Assembly: GCF_030409055.1 (NCBI RefSeq)
Contig: NZ_CP116619.1
Coordinates: 5,386,109-5,450,108 of the forward strand
Reading direction: 5' to 3'
DNA length: 64,000 bases
Source of the DNA: Trichocoleus desertorum NBK24
Lineage (GTDB): Bacteria; Cyanobacteriota; Cyanobacteriia; FACHB-46
Within the stretch, counting starts at the first letter, position 1. Every line of letters starts with the position of its first letter. The translations under genes and the position numbers were made by a program. Shown here one piece after another: positions 19,169 through 29,119 of this stretch. The notes under the pieces were generated by a model that saw only the letters and a list, made by a program, of their open reading frames with translations, ran no database searches and was not told the DNA's origin.

Positions 19169-21835
19169 TTAGTATTCTTTGGCTTTGCTTTGTTTGTTTT
19201 GTTTGCTTTGTTCACAGAGCTGAGTTAGGGCTGTAATTTGATCAAAATAGAAGTTGTCCGATAGGTCGGTGAGAGTATTTGTTAGGGCCACAAAGTCAGT
19301 GGGGATTTCTTGAATCAGCTCTGCAATCAGGCGATCGCTGCATTGAGCAGCAGCATAATGTAACTGACTCAACCAGTTTGGCGGCATGGAGGCAATTTGT
19401 TGAGCAATGTCAACGGCTGTGGTGACTGGGTTTGTTTCAGCATTACTGTTGGCTGGCAGGGGCAGTTCTTCATAGTTATACTGCACGCCCAGATGCTGGC
19501 TAATGGTCGCAAGGAGTTCCTCTTTACGAAAAGGCTTGCGGACGAAATCATCACAGCCTGCTAGAAGGATGTCTTGTCGTTGTTCCTCAAAAGCACTAGC
19601 GGTGATTGCCACAATCACAGTTTTTTGGCCTAACGGTGACTGTTTAATCCGTCTGGTTGCTTCATACCCGTCCATTACGGGCATTTGGATATCCATAAAG
19701 ATGAGATCAGGTTGCCAACGCTCCCACACTCCTAAAGCTTCATAGCCATTCTCTACTGCTTCTACAGCGAAGCCCACATTGCTGAGGAGCCGCACTAGCA
19801 AAAATCGGTTGGTGCTGCTGTCCTCCACCACCAAAATGCGGTAAATAGGCTGTCCCGTGGCTATGCTGGTGATTTGTCGTTTACTTAATGCTTTTGGCTC
19901 CAACAATCGACTTTTTTCTGTTTGCACTGGAATCTCAAAGTGAAAGATACTACCACGGCTTAACTGGCTTTCGACGGTAATCTCACCTCCTAGGAGTTGC
20001 ACAAACTTTTGGCTAATGGGCAACCCTAAACCTGTGCCACCAGCTATCTTTAAGCCTGCTGCGGTTTGTCCAAATGCCTCAAACAATTGATTCAACTCAT
20101 GGGATGCGATCCCAGGCCCCGTATCTATGACAACAAATGTGAGATGAGTCATCTCTGCGGACGTACCGTTGCTCGGTTTCTCCGGCGAAACGTCTAGAGC
20201 TTGACTGGAACTGGTGCTGACTCGGAGCGTGACGTGGCCTCGATCCGTAAACTTGATAGCATTGCCTAGTAGATTGATCAGAACTTGACGTAGCTTGCTA
20301 GCATCTGTTTTCACATATTGAGGCACATCGGTGGTACGGATGCAGGTGAGTTGCAAACCCTTGGAGCGAGCTTTAAGCTGTAGCATCTCGGTAAGGTTGT
20401 CTAGCAGTCGATGCAGGTCAAAGCTAGTTTCATGCAGAGTGCTGCGTCCTGCCTCAATTTTTGACATCTCCAGAATGTCATTGATCAGTTCCAGGAGGTG
20501 CTCGCCACTACGACTAATAATGTCTAAATACTGTTGGTATTCGGATGTGATGATCGATGTGTGATGCATCAATTGCGTGAAACCGAGGATCGCGTTTAGA
20601 GGCGTACGTAACTCATGGCTCATGTTGGCGAGAAAGTCGCTTTTAGCTTGATTCGCTTTATCTGCGGCTTCTTTGGCAGCTTGCAGTTCTTGTGCTTGCT
20701 GTTGAGTTTGAGCGAGTAGCTCAGCTTGCTGAATCGCTACTCCCAATTGAATGCCAATTTGCACCACCATCTTGATCTCAGCACTTTCCCATTCACGCGG
20801 GCCTGAGTTTTGATAGGCGGCTAGTAAGCCCCAAAGCTGGTTGCGGCAGAAGATGGGCACGATGATATAGGCACGGGCATGAAAGCGCTCTAGGAGGCCG
20901 AGATAGCAGGAGTCAAAGCCAGCGGTATAAACATCTGTAATTGAGAGGTAGCTAACGCCTTGGCGATAGATGCCCCCCTGACTTGACTGTAAGTAAGTGT
21001 CCTGAACCAGGTTGTCGTTACTGCTTAAATTTCTAGCCTGACATTCCGGATTGACAACAGCAACTTGAGTGAGTTCTGGCTGAAAGCTTTGTCTGGGCAC
21101 TAAAGCCTGCCATCCAGTAGCGACAGATTCAGATACCAGTTCTCCGCTCCAATCTGGCTTGAACCGATAAACTAGGGTGCGATCGCAGTCCACGACCTGT
21201 CGTAACTCTTGGGTTGTAGCTTTAAAGATGTTGGGCAAATCCAAAGTCTGCCGCATGCGCTGGATCACTTTGGCACTGGCTTGCTCCCGCTCTAAGGTGT
21301 CTTGCAGAGCTGCCTCTGCTTGCTTTTGCTGGGTGATGTCGTTAATGGTGCAGACGATACGCTCCACCTGTCCATTTTCTAAAGTCTGTAGCTCGACATT
21401 AATTAACAACCAGCGATGGTTTTTGCTGCTAGAGGCTGCGATGAGGACAACCCCATTAATTGACTGACCTAGGGCGATCGCTTGCTGTACAGGTAGTTCT
21501 GAGACAGAACAAGGGGTGCCATCTACCTGTAGAAGGGGCCAGTTTACCCCAAAGGTTTGCCCCACTAAATCGTCGGATGACAGGTGTAAGAGGTGAATGA
21601 CTGCTTGGTTGTGAGCCATAACTTCAGCTTTGGCATTTAGCAGCAAGACACCTATGTGCATTTCGTCGAGTAACAGGTGGAACTGTTTCTCACTTTCTTG
21701 GCGTGTTTGTGCCCGTACTTTCTGAGCCATGAAATGCCGACTGAGAAAACAGCGGAGTAGAGCTAAAGCTCCAATCAGTAGGATGGCGATCGCGATGGAA
21801 AGCGCCACTAAGCCTAAATCATAAGTACCAGCCAT
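19169..21835 (-). CDS. Membrane-anchored PAS-GAF hybrid histidine kinase, possible bilin-binding GAF
   Basis: An 888-residue protein. One membrane segment lies at about 9-31, PAS at 50-170 and a phytochrome/cyanobacteriochrome-like GAF at 185-375. The GAF contains DRTLVYRF and VATGW, then Cys310-Tyr311 followed by [15 protein letters not shown], where bilin GAFs place the thioether cysteine (more often Cys-His). HisKA has His407 ([13 protein letters not shown]), HATPase has DTGPGI at 571-576 and the receiver has Asp715. A C-terminal tail from about 800 may be a degenerate Hpt-like helical region. It probably acts upstream of the nearby REC-GGDEF-EAL protein, but this is not shown. Confidence 0.9.
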   Translation of the reverse strand: MAGTYDLGLVALSIAIAILLIGALALLRCFLSRHFMAQKVRAQTRQESEKQFHLLLDEMHIGVLLLNAKAEVMAHNQAVIHLLHLSSDDLVGQTFGVNWPLLQVDGTPCSVSELPVQQAIALGQSINGVVLIAASSSKNHRWLLINVELQTLENGQVERIVCTINDITQQKQAEAALQDTLEREQASAKVIQRMRQTLDLPNIFKATTQELRQVVDCDRTLVYRFKPDWSGELVSESVATGWQALVPRQSFQPELTQVAVVNPECQARNLSSNDNLVQDTYLQSSQGGIYRQGVSYLSITDVYTAGFDSCYLGLLERFHARAYIIVPIFCRNQLWGLLAAYQNSGPREWESAEIKMVVQIGIQLGVAIQQAELLAQTQQQAQELQAAKEAADKANQAKSDFLANMSHELRTPLNAILGFTQLMHHTSIITSEYQQYLDIISRSGEHLLELINDILEMSKIEAGRSTLHETSFDLHRLLDNLTEMLQLKARSKGLQLTCIRTTDVPQYVKTDASKLRQVLINLLGNAIKFTDRGHVTLRVSTSSSQALDVSPEKPSNGTSAEMTHLTFVVIDTGPGIASHELNQLFEAFGQTAAGLKIAGGTGLGLPISQKFVQLLGGEITVESQLSRGSIFHFEIPVQTEKSRLLEPKALSKRQITSIATGQPIYRILVVEDSSTNRFLLVRLLSNVGFAVEAVENGYEALGVWERWQPDLIFMDIQMPVMDGYEATRRIKQSPLGQKTVIVAITASAFEEQRQDILLAGCDDFVRKPFRKEELLATISQHLGVQYNYEELPLPANSNAETNPVTTAVDIAQQIASMPPNWLSQLHYAAAQCSDRLIAELIQEIPTDFVALTNTLTDLSDNFYFDQITALTQLCEQSKQNKQSKAKEY

Positions 21836-22008
21836 GCTTTTGCTTTCAATCTCCTGCCACTAAGTCGCGCATCATGGGGGTGAGCTGAGGCATCTGAGAC
21901 TATTCTGTGCGCTTTCTCTCAAAGTTCCCATCCTAGAGCCTGGTATTCACTCGTTTTAGGTATGTTCACCTGTGTTCTTTGTCACATCAAAAAGCAATCA
22001 AAGAACGA

Positions 22009-23352
22009 TCAAAGAGCGATCGCTGCCGATTGAGAGGCCGATTGAGATAAAGGGCAGAACTGCACAAGCAACCGATCTTGAGGACGACGAGTGGGAATTC
22101 GTACGGCTTCTAAGCTCTGGTTGGGGAGTAATTGCCAGTCGTAGTGTCGGAGTAGATGAGCGGCTATAAGCTTCATCTCTAACTTAGCAAAGGCTAATCC
22201 TACGCAAATGCGAGGCCCACCGCCAAAACCAATTAGGCTAAAGGGAGGTAATTTAGGCTGCGATCGCGCTGGACTGAAACGATCGGGATCAAATTGCTCT
22301 GGGTTGGGATATAGCTCTGGTAAGCGGTGAGTCATCAGGATCGAATATTGCGCCATCCAACCTGCCGGAACCTGGTATCCCTTAAATTCAAAGGGCTTGA
22401 TCACGCCGCGAAACCCACCACCAACCGGAGGATGCAACCGCTCCACCTCTAAAAAGATTTGGTCTAAGTAAGGCATTTGCCCTAACAGCGCTAAAGTCAG
22501 CGGTTCTGTCGTGCCAAGCGATCGCTGCTCTGTTCGGGCTTGCTCTAGGATCTCTGGATGACGACCGAGTTCCAGGCAAAACCAGGTCAGCATAGAAGTG
22601 GTGGTTTCGTGCCCTGCAAATAGCATCAGTAGGGCTTGGTCTTTAAGCTCTTTGAGGCTGAGGCTATTACCTGCTTCATCTCTGGCTTGAATCAACAAAC
22701 TGAGCGCGTCATCTGTCGGTTTCTGCCGTCGTTGCTCGATGACTTGCTCCAAATGTTGCAAGATTTGCTTACGAGCTGCGATCGCGCGGCTATAAGGGCT
22801 ACCCGGAAACGAGCCAAACCCAAGTAAGCCATTAGTGAGGGTAGTAAAGAGTTGGCTGAGGTAGGCTACCTCTGCTCCCGGACTCGCCCCTAACAACAGT
22901 TGGCTGGCAATTTCAAAGGTCAGCTGTTTAAATTCATCGAACCAGGCAAATTTCTGTTGTTGTTCCCACCTGTTTAAATATCCCTGGGTAATGTCTTCCA
23001 TCGTACAGACATAACGTGCCAAGGCAGGCCCATGAAGCGCTGGCATGATTAGGCGACGGTTCCGCCGATGTTCTTCTCCTTCTTGCAAAAAGAGAGATTC
23101 CCCTAACAAGGTTTTAAAGGTGATCGGCCAGCCTTCCCGCCAGGAAAAGTGATCCATATGAGTAGACAACAGAAACTCAACCGCTTCTGGCCCGACCAAA
23201 AAGACAGTGGGGCGACCTAGGATTCTTGATTTGAAGATAGGGCCATATTTCTGATAGCGATCGGCAACAAACTGAGGATCACGGATAAAGCCTAGAGTTT
23301 CTCCTACAAACGGTAATCCCATTTGGCCCGGAGGGAGCGGTAGATGATTCAT
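22009..23352 (-). CDS. Cytochrome P450, CYP120-like
   Basis: A 447-residue soluble P450. The proline-rich start (LPLPPGQMGLPFVGETLGF), the I-helix AGHETTT at about 243-249, an ExxR region, and the haem loop FGGGPRICVG with Cys383 are all present. Overall sequence resembles CYP120 enzymes, of which the Synechocystis member hydroxylates retinoic acid. No transmembrane anchor. Its start codon overlaps the stop codon of the upstream response regulator gene in an ATGA arrangement (23349-23352), which implies translational coupling and shared control. Substrate prediction (retinoid or apocarotenoid) is by family only. Confidence 0.93.
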   Translation of the reverse strand: MNHLPLPPGQMGLPFVGETLGFIRDPQFVADRYQKYGPIFKSRILGRPTVFLVGPEAVEFLLSTHMDHFSWREGWPITFKTLLGESLFLQEGEEHRRNRRLIMPALHGPALARYVCTMEDITQGYLNRWEQQQKFAWFDEFKQLTFEIASQLLLGASPGAEVAYLSQLFTTLTNGLLGFGSFPGSPYSRAIAARKQILQHLEQVIEQRRQKPTDDALSLLIQARDEAGNSLSLKELKDQALLMLFAGHETTTSMLTWFCLELGRHPEILEQARTEQRSLGTTEPLTLALLGQMPYLDQIFLEVERLHPPVGGGFRGVIKPFEFKGYQVPAGWMAQYSILMTHRLPELYPNPEQFDPDRFSPARSQPKLPPFSLIGFGGGPRICVGLAFAKLEMKLIAAHLLRHYDWQLLPNQSLEAVRIPTRRPQDRLLVQFCPLSQSASQSAAIAL

Positions 23353-24005
23353 TCGACCAAACCAGAGCGTAAGGCAACGACAGCCGCTTGGACGCGATCG
23401 TCTACTGCTAGCTTGTTCATAATGCCGCGAATATGAGTTTTGATCGTGTTGGGGCTAAGGTATAAAGCTTCGGCGATCTCAGGATTGGTTTTGCCTTCCA
23501 CCATCAGCCGTAGTACGTCCAATTCCCGTTGCGACAACTGCCCCAAGTGACTCGATGGCATGGGAGGCTTGAGATGCTCGATCACTCGACGCGCAATTTG
23601 TGGGTCTAGATAAGTTGCGCCTTCTTGGGCCGCTCTAATGGCAGTTAGCAGCCGATCCACGCTAGAGCCTTTAATACAGTAAGCGTCTGCTCCACTAGAG
23701 AGAGCTGCGACAATTTCGGTCTCGGTGGTATGAGAGGTGAGAACCACTACCCGGACTTCTGGCAGGGCTGCTTTAATTTGTTGAGTCGCTGCAATTCCAT
23801 CGAGTCGGGGTAAGCCGATATCCATCACCACTAAGTCTGGTTTAAGTCGGATGGCAGCAGCCACACCCAAATAACCATCATCCGCTTGACCAACTACTTC
23901 AAATTCTGGATAGTCAGCCAACGCTTGTTCTAACCCTAACTGCATCATTGGGTCGTCTTCGACAAGCAGAATTCGTAACGGAGCGGATTGGGAGGACAGA
24001 TTCAT
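23349..24005 (-). CDS. NarL/FixJ-family response regulator
   Basis: 218 residues: a receiver at 10-125 with phospho-acceptor Asp62 (VVMDIGLPRLDG) and a LuxR-type HTH at about 152-215 (LSQRELDVLRLMVEGKTNPE, then SPNTIKTHIRGI). It is the first gene of a two-gene operon with the P450 (4-nt overlap). It is divergent from a MASE1 histidine kinase gene about 430 bp away, the natural candidate for its kinase. The intergenic region carries a triple 9-bp repeat that could be its binding site. Confidence 0.93.
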   Translation of the reverse strand: MNLSSQSAPLRILLVEDDPMMQLGLEQALADYPEFEVVGQADDGYLGVAAAIRLKPDLVVMDIGLPRLDGIAATQQIKAALPEVRVVVLTSHTTETEIVAALSSGADAYCIKGSSVDRLLTAIRAAQEGATYLDPQIARRVIEHLKPPMPSSHLGQLSQRELDVLRLMVEGKTNPEIAEALYLSPNTIKTHIRGIMNKLAVDDRVQAAVVALRSGLVE

Positions 24006-24435
24006 AGAATTTTTAGATCAGGCAAAAAAGCCACAATGTCTTGAATTGCGATCGCGGGCAGCAACTTTTGACAGGTGACGTGGTTGAGTATAAGTCGGTT
24101 AAATCAGCTAAATCAGCTAAATCAGCTTAAAACTGACTCATTCAGCATCAGGACACGACCTACACCATAATCTTGACAGAGAATAGGAGGCGATCGCAGG
24201 ACAAACAACACCCATTTTGGTGATGTAACTCAGCTCATCCAAGTGGAGGAAGCTATCATGCTGGCGAGTAGGCCACCCTAGAGGGTAAGTTAGTAGCTTC
24301 GTAGCCTAGTGGCGCGATGGCACCATTGGTTTGGCGACATTTGCTTGCCAGTTTACTTTGGCCCTGAGTTCTTGCCTTGGAGCGAAGTTAGACGATGCAC
24401 CTACAGTTCGTTATATTTGCCCTGCTTGGCAACCT
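24006..24435. other. Divergent control region between response regulator and MASE1 kinase
   Basis: About 430 bp containing promoters for both divergent units. Its notable content is a tight triple direct repeat at 24100-24126 (separate entry). The reading frame of the kinase extends upstream to 24331, but that extension lacks membrane-domain character and is treated here as non-coding. Confidence 0.4.
24100..24126. repeat. Three tandem copies of a 9-bp repeat, TAAATCAGC
   Basis: Perfect copies occupy 24100-24108, 24109-24117 and 24118-24126. They lie 95 bp upstream of the response regulator start and within the divergent control region. Iterated 9-bp sites suit a multimeric DNA-binding protein, but chance slippage cannot be excluded. 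Confidence 0.6.
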
Positions 24436-27078
24436 ATGCCCCTAAAGCGTCCTCAAGTTCTGCAATATTTGCTCTCGGTTGGTCTGCTGGCGATCGCCTA
24501 TTTCGTCTCCGCTAAAATTTCGATTTCAGCCATTGGTCTAAATTCGGATGCTACGCCGCTTTGGCCCCCTGCCGGAATTGCTTTAGCCGCTTTTTTGTTG
24601 CGGGGATCATGGCTCTGGCCAGGGGTAATCTTAGGAGATTTCTTCCTCGTCCAGTCTCTAGGCGGCTCCCCGATTAATTCTGTGGTTTCTTCTTGGGGCA
24701 GTGTCACCGAGGCAGTAGTCGCCACGCTAGTATTGCGGCGCTTAGGATTTCAGCCCAATCTGGCTCGTTCGCAGGACGTTTGGGGTTTAATTGGAGCTGC
24801 CTTGTGCACTCCCCTCATCAATGCTACTTGGAGCGCGATCGTTGAAGGAGCGCTAGGTACGATTCCGTGGAGCCAAGCTTGGGAAAACGGGTGGACGCTT
24901 TGGCTGGGCGACTGCATGGGGATTCTAGTTGCGGCTCCCGTCCTGTTGACCTGCCGCCAGTGGCCTTATTTGTTTCAAACGTCGCGCCAGCGGATTGAGG
25001 GTGCTGTCTGGTTAACCCTATTGTGTGCGGTGAGTTGGGTGGTGTTTGGCTCCCAGTCTGGAGCGGCGATCGCTCAGTACCCGCTGGAGTATTTACCGTT
25101 TCCTTTTGTCGTGTGGGCAGCGCTGCGGTTTGGGCAATCGGGGGCTGTGCTAGCTAGCTTGCTTGTCTCCGGAATTGCAATTTTTGGCGCATTTCAAGGA
25201 CATGGACCCTTTGTGGCCAAGGCCGAAACCCTGCATCAAGCAGTGCTGTTTTTGCAAGCGTTTATGGGGGTAGTGATTACCACGGCTTTGGTTCTGGCGG
25301 CAGCTGTCAATGAACGCCAACGCACCGCTGAACTATTGCAGAAAAGTGAAGCTAGTTTAGCGAATGCTCAGAGAATTGCTCAGCTTGGTAACTGGGACTT
25401 AGATTGGCAGCAGCAGCAATTACGCTGGTCTGATGAGCTGTATCGCATCTTGGGTTTCCTGCCTAAAGTTTTTGCGCCAGACCGTGCAGTGGCTCTACAG
25501 TCCATTCACCCTGACGATCGCGATCGCGTTCAGCAAGCCCTAGAGCAGGCAATGGCCGAGCGCCAACCCTACCGAATTGACTACCGGATTCTGCACCCCG
25601 ATGGCACAGAGCGCTTGGTGTGTGAGCGACTCGCCTTTACGGCCCACGGTGTTACAGGAACAGTGCAAGACATTACAGAGCGCAAACAGGTAGAATTTCA
25701 GCTGCAAGAAGCTTCGGAGCGAGTGCATGAAGCCTTGCGTAGTAGCCATTTGCTGACAGAGATTGCGCTCAAAATCCGGCGATCGCTCGATCTCGATCAA
25801 GTTCTCAACACTACCGTCACGGAAGTACGCCAATTTCTCCAGGCAGATCGCGTGTATATTGGTCATCTCGACCAACAGGCCAACGGTTATGTTTTGGCAG
25901 AGTCGGTATTGGAGCCTTGGCCCTCGGTAATGTGTTTGGAATACGACGAGGAAGGGGTGCGAGAATTTCGGGCTTTGTTTGCCTCAGGCTGTAGCCGTGT
26001 GGTGCATGATGTGGCTCAGAGTCAGACAACACCCAAGATTGCTGCTTTCTATCAGCAATACCAAGTCAAGGCGAGCTTGGGAGTGCCGATTATTTTGGGC
26101 GATGAAGTTTGGGTGTTGGTGGCGAATCAGTGCGAGCATCCCCGCCAGTGGCAACCCTTTGAAGTCAATCTGCTAGAGCAATTGGCGACCCAGGTGGCGA
26201 TCGCGATTCAGCAAGGCCAGCTTTACCAACAGGTGCAGACGCTCAATACCAATTTGGAGTCGCAAGTCGAAGAACGCACTGCCCAACTGCAACAAAAAAT
26301 GCAGGAGTTACAAGACCTCAACCACTTCAAAGATATTTTCCTGCACGCCTTCTCTCACGATGTCCGAACCTCGATTATGGGCATGTCATTGATTCTGAAG
26401 AATTTGCAGAATAAGCCTGGTGACTCAGTTCCGGTAATGCGTTCAATGGTCGATCGCATGGTGCAAAGCAATGAACGTCAGTTGAACTTAATCAATTCCC
26501 TGCTAGAAGACCAATCGAGTGAAGGGCAACAAATCGTTTTAGCTTATGAAGCGGTACGTCTAGATGCCTTGGTCAACGACACTCTAGCCGACTTAGAACC
26601 GCAGTTGTCGCGCAACCAAGCCACGGTACAAAATCGATTGCCAGCTAATTTGCCGCCGTTGATTGCTGACCCATACCAATTGCAGCAAGTCTTCAAAAAC
26701 TTGATTACTAACGCCCTCAAGCACAATGCCCCCGGTGTAGAGCTAACCCTAAGCGCAACCTTAGAAGACAAGCAAATCCGCTGTACCGTTGAAGACAATG
26801 GTGTAGGCATGGGCCGAGAGGTTTGCGATCGCCTCTTTAAGCTTTATGTCCGAGGCTTAGACAATCCGCATTTAACCGGGATTGGCTTAGGGCTTTACCT
26901 CTGTCGGCAAATCATCACGGCTCATGGGGGGCAAGTCGGCGTAGAGAGCCAGCCCGGAGCAGGTGCAAAATTCTGGTTTGTTTTGCCACTAGCAAAGCCA
27001 TCTCTAGCAGGTCTGACGGCTGAGTCTGTTTACAACTCTCCTTCGTTACGGTCTTCCATTAGTAAAATCACTCCTTGA
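24436..27078 (+). CDS. MASE1-PAS-GAF membrane histidine kinase
   Basis: 880 residues from ATG 24436 (MPLKRPQ), preferred over an upstream in-frame ATG at 24331 because the MASE1 domain begins here. MASE1, about eight membrane helices, spans 10-290 (LWPPAGIALAAFLL, WPGVILGDF). A PAS is at about 305-425 and a GAF at 440-605, which lacks a cysteine at the bilin position. A dimerisation helix carries His641 in SHDVRTS, an atypical H-box with Asp-Val in place of Glu-Leu. HATPase is at about 730-860 (NGVGMG, GLGLYLC). Its last 49 bp overlap the convergent CheR-type gene. Probable partner: the divergent NarL-type regulator. Confidence 0.9.
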   Translation: MPLKRPQVLQYLLSVGLLAIAYFVSAKISISAIGLNSDATPLWPPAGIALAAFLLRGSWLWPGVILGDFFLVQSLGGSPINSVVSSWGSVTEAVVATLVLRRLGFQPNLARSQDVWGLIGAALCTPLINATWSAIVEGALGTIPWSQAWENGWTLWLGDCMGILVAAPVLLTCRQWPYLFQTSRQRIEGAVWLTLLCAVSWVVFGSQSGAAIAQYPLEYLPFPFVVWAALRFGQSGAVLASLLVSGIAIFGAFQGHGPFVAKAETLHQAVLFLQAFMGVVITTALVLAAAVNERQRTAELLQKSEASLANAQRIAQLGNWDLDWQQQQLRWSDELYRILGFLPKVFAPDRAVALQSIHPDDRDRVQQALEQAMAERQPYRIDYRILHPDGTERLVCERLAFTAHGVTGTVQDITERKQVEFQLQEASERVHEALRSSHLLTEIALKIRRSLDLDQVLNTTVTEVRQFLQADRVYIGHLDQQANGYVLAESVLEPWPSVMCLEYDEEGVREFRALFASGCSRVVHDVAQSQTTPKIAAFYQQYQVKASLGVPIILGDEVWVLVANQCEHPRQWQPFEVNLLEQLATQVAIAIQQGQLYQQVQTLNTNLESQVEERTAQLQQKMQELQDLNHFKDIFLHAFSHDVRTSIMGMSLILKNLQNKPGDSVPVMRSMVDRMVQSNERQLNLINSLLEDQSSEGQQIVLAYEAVRLDALVNDTLADLEPQLSRNQATVQNRLPANLPPLIADPYQLQQVFKNLITNALKHNAPGVELTLSATLEDKQIRCTVEDNGVGMGREVCDRLFKLYVRGLDNPHLTGIGLGLYLCRQIITAHGGQVGVESQPGAGAKFWFVLPLAKPSLAGLTAESVYNSPSLRSSISKITP

Positions 27079-28889
27079 ACTTGGCCCACTCCCCCCACCA
27101 AAGGCGTGCAGCTAACCCGACATTGAATCTGTCTACCGCGACGATTAATGGCATCTAGCAGGCTCTCTGAAGAACTATTAGCGCCACCTGTAAGACAAGT
27201 CCGGATGGGTTGTTTTAACTGTTCTACGGGTAAGCCAATGTCTATATTCAAGAAATTTTGACCAATGGCTTCCTCGGTACGTAAGCCCCACAAGTCCTCC
27301 GATTTGTGGTTCCAGGCTTGAATTTGCAAGTCCCGGTTTACAACTACTACGCCACCTTTCAAGCTACTCAGAATCGCGCCCAAAAAGGCATTGGCTTGAT
27401 TGAGCTCTTCGCTACTGCGTTGCAGTTCATCATTGACTGTATGGAGTTCTTCGTTAGTTGCCTGCAACTCCTCATTCATGGTTTCCAATTCTTCGTTGGT
27501 GGATTGCAGTTCCTCGTTGGTGGTTTCTAGTTCTTCGTTGCTAGATTGCAGTTCTTCGTTGGTGGTTTCTAGTTCTTCGTTGGTAGATTGCAGTTCCTCA
27601 TAAGCCGTCTCTAGCTCTTGGTTAGAGTGTTCAAGCTCTGCTTGCAAACGTTTGTAGCGGGTAACATCGGTGAAGGTAACGCTTGCCCCTAAGATGGTAT
27701 TTTCTGTATCCAGTAGCGGTTCTACCTGAATATCTAAAAAGACCCTTTCCGCCTGAGAAGCTAGCAGTTCTACATCTGTGAGGATCAGAGGGCGACGCTG
27801 ACTATAGGCTTGCTCAATACAAGAGCGCAACTCTACCGGACGATAGGAAATTTCTAAATCTTGTAAGGGACGACCGACATCGCGGTTGGTGATGTTAAAG
27901 AGCAGACGGGCGTACTCATTCACCAAGGTCAGGGCACCATTAGCATCAATGACAAAGCAGGCTAATGGGCTTTTGTCAAAGGCTGCTTCTCGTAACCGAC
28001 GGCTAATAGAGTTTTGGCTGCTGATGTCTTCATTTCCCATTTGCATGATCAAAAGCTGCTCGCGAGAATTCAGCCTGGGGACTTTGGTGAAGATTCGGCG
28101 TTTTAGCTCAACTGGCGTAAAGACGTTGGAATAGGTGAGCAGCATTTCTGCTTTACCTAAACATAGAAAGCCACCACCGCGCAAGGCAAAGTGAAAACGG
28201 GCAATAATGCGGGCCTGCGTATCCGCGTTGAAATACATCAAGGTATTGCGACAGATTAGCAGGTCAATCTTGGAAATGGGAGCATCTTGAATTAAATCGT
28301 GACGACCAAAAATAACCGATCGCCGCAATTCTTTTCGGAAAGAATAACTATTATTGAATTGCTCAAAAAATAGCTCGATTTCTTCGGGAGCCAAGCCTTC
28401 TAGTTCTCGTTCTAGATAGGTGGCTTGTCGGGCTTGATTCAGGGCTTCTTCATCTACATCGGTGGCATAAATCTTCACGCGCTCCCGAAACTGCTCCATG
28501 CCAATGACCTGAGCAATCACCATCGCGATCGTGTAGGCTTCTTGGCCCGAAGCACAACCTGCACTCCAAACCCGAATGGAGTCGCCAAATTTTTTGGAGG
28601 CCAGAATCTGGGGAATAATGTCGCTGGCAATATATTCCCAGGTAGGGCGATCGCGGAAAAATGAGGTCACATTGATCAAGAGAGTATTGAAGAGGTGATT
28701 GAACTCATCCGGATGCACCTCTAAGTAATCTAGATAGGTGCTATATCCCTCAATACCAACGGTTTGCATCCGCTTGTTGACTCGACGCATTAAGGTCGAA
28801 CGCTTATAGCCCGTAAAGTCAAATCCTCGGCTCCGCTTGATATAGTCTAATAATGCTTCAAACTCAGGGTTTTCACCAAAGTGGGTCAT
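27030..28889 (-). CDS. CheR-type methyltransferase with coiled coil and PAS domains
   Basis: 619 residues. CheR N and SAM-binding domains cover 10-270 (VWSAGCASGQEAYTIAM is the SAM loop; LLICRNTLMYF is the catalytic-domain signature). One PAS-like domain is at about 295-405. An extraordinary repeated coiled coil of alternating EELQSTN and EELETTN heptads follows at about 415-485. A second PAS with VVVNRDLQIQAWN sits at 500-615. This is the CheR-PAS half of the widespread CheB-CheR-PAS fusions; the CheB half is a separate gene at 29680-30786. Target glutamates of chemoreceptors are not evident in this window. Confidence 0.9.
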   Translation of the reverse strand: MTHFGENPEFEALLDYIKRSRGFDFTGYKRSTLMRRVNKRMQTVGIEGYSTYLDYLEVHPDEFNHLFNTLLINVTSFFRDRPTWEYIASDIIPQILASKKFGDSIRVWSAGCASGQEAYTIAMVIAQVIGMEQFRERVKIYATDVDEEALNQARQATYLERELEGLAPEEIELFFEQFNNSYSFRKELRRSVIFGRHDLIQDAPISKIDLLICRNTLMYFNADTQARIIARFHFALRGGGFLCLGKAEMLLTYSNVFTPVELKRRIFTKVPRLNSREQLLIMQMGNEDISSQNSISRRLREAAFDKSPLACFVIDANGALTLVNEYARLLFNITNRDVGRPLQDLEISYRPVELRSCIEQAYSQRRPLILTDVELLASQAERVFLDIQVEPLLDTENTILGASVTFTDVTRYKRLQAELEHSNQELETAYEELQSTNEELETTNEELQSSNEELETTNEELQSTNEELETMNEELQATNEELHTVNDELQRSSEELNQANAFLGAILSSLKGGVVVVNRDLQIQAWNHKSEDLWGLRTEEAIGQNFLNIDIGLPVEQLKQPIRTCLTGGANSSSESLLDAINRRGRQIQCRVSCTPLVGGVGQVQGVILLMEDRNEGEL

Positions 28890-29119
28890 GGCTTCAGATT
28901 CGAGGCAGTTGAATAAGGGCTATTGAGGGCAAATGGAAGTTTACAGATCTCACAGCATTAGGGAAGGATTCGGTGCTGACTATACAAGTTAGCATTACTA
29001 CATAGCCCACTGCCTTTAATCTGGTCAGTAGTAAAAGAGTATTATTCAGTGGTTCAATCAGTTGATATCTTAATAAAGTTATTAAATTAGTAATTACTCT
29101 TGGGCGTTTGGAGTAACCT

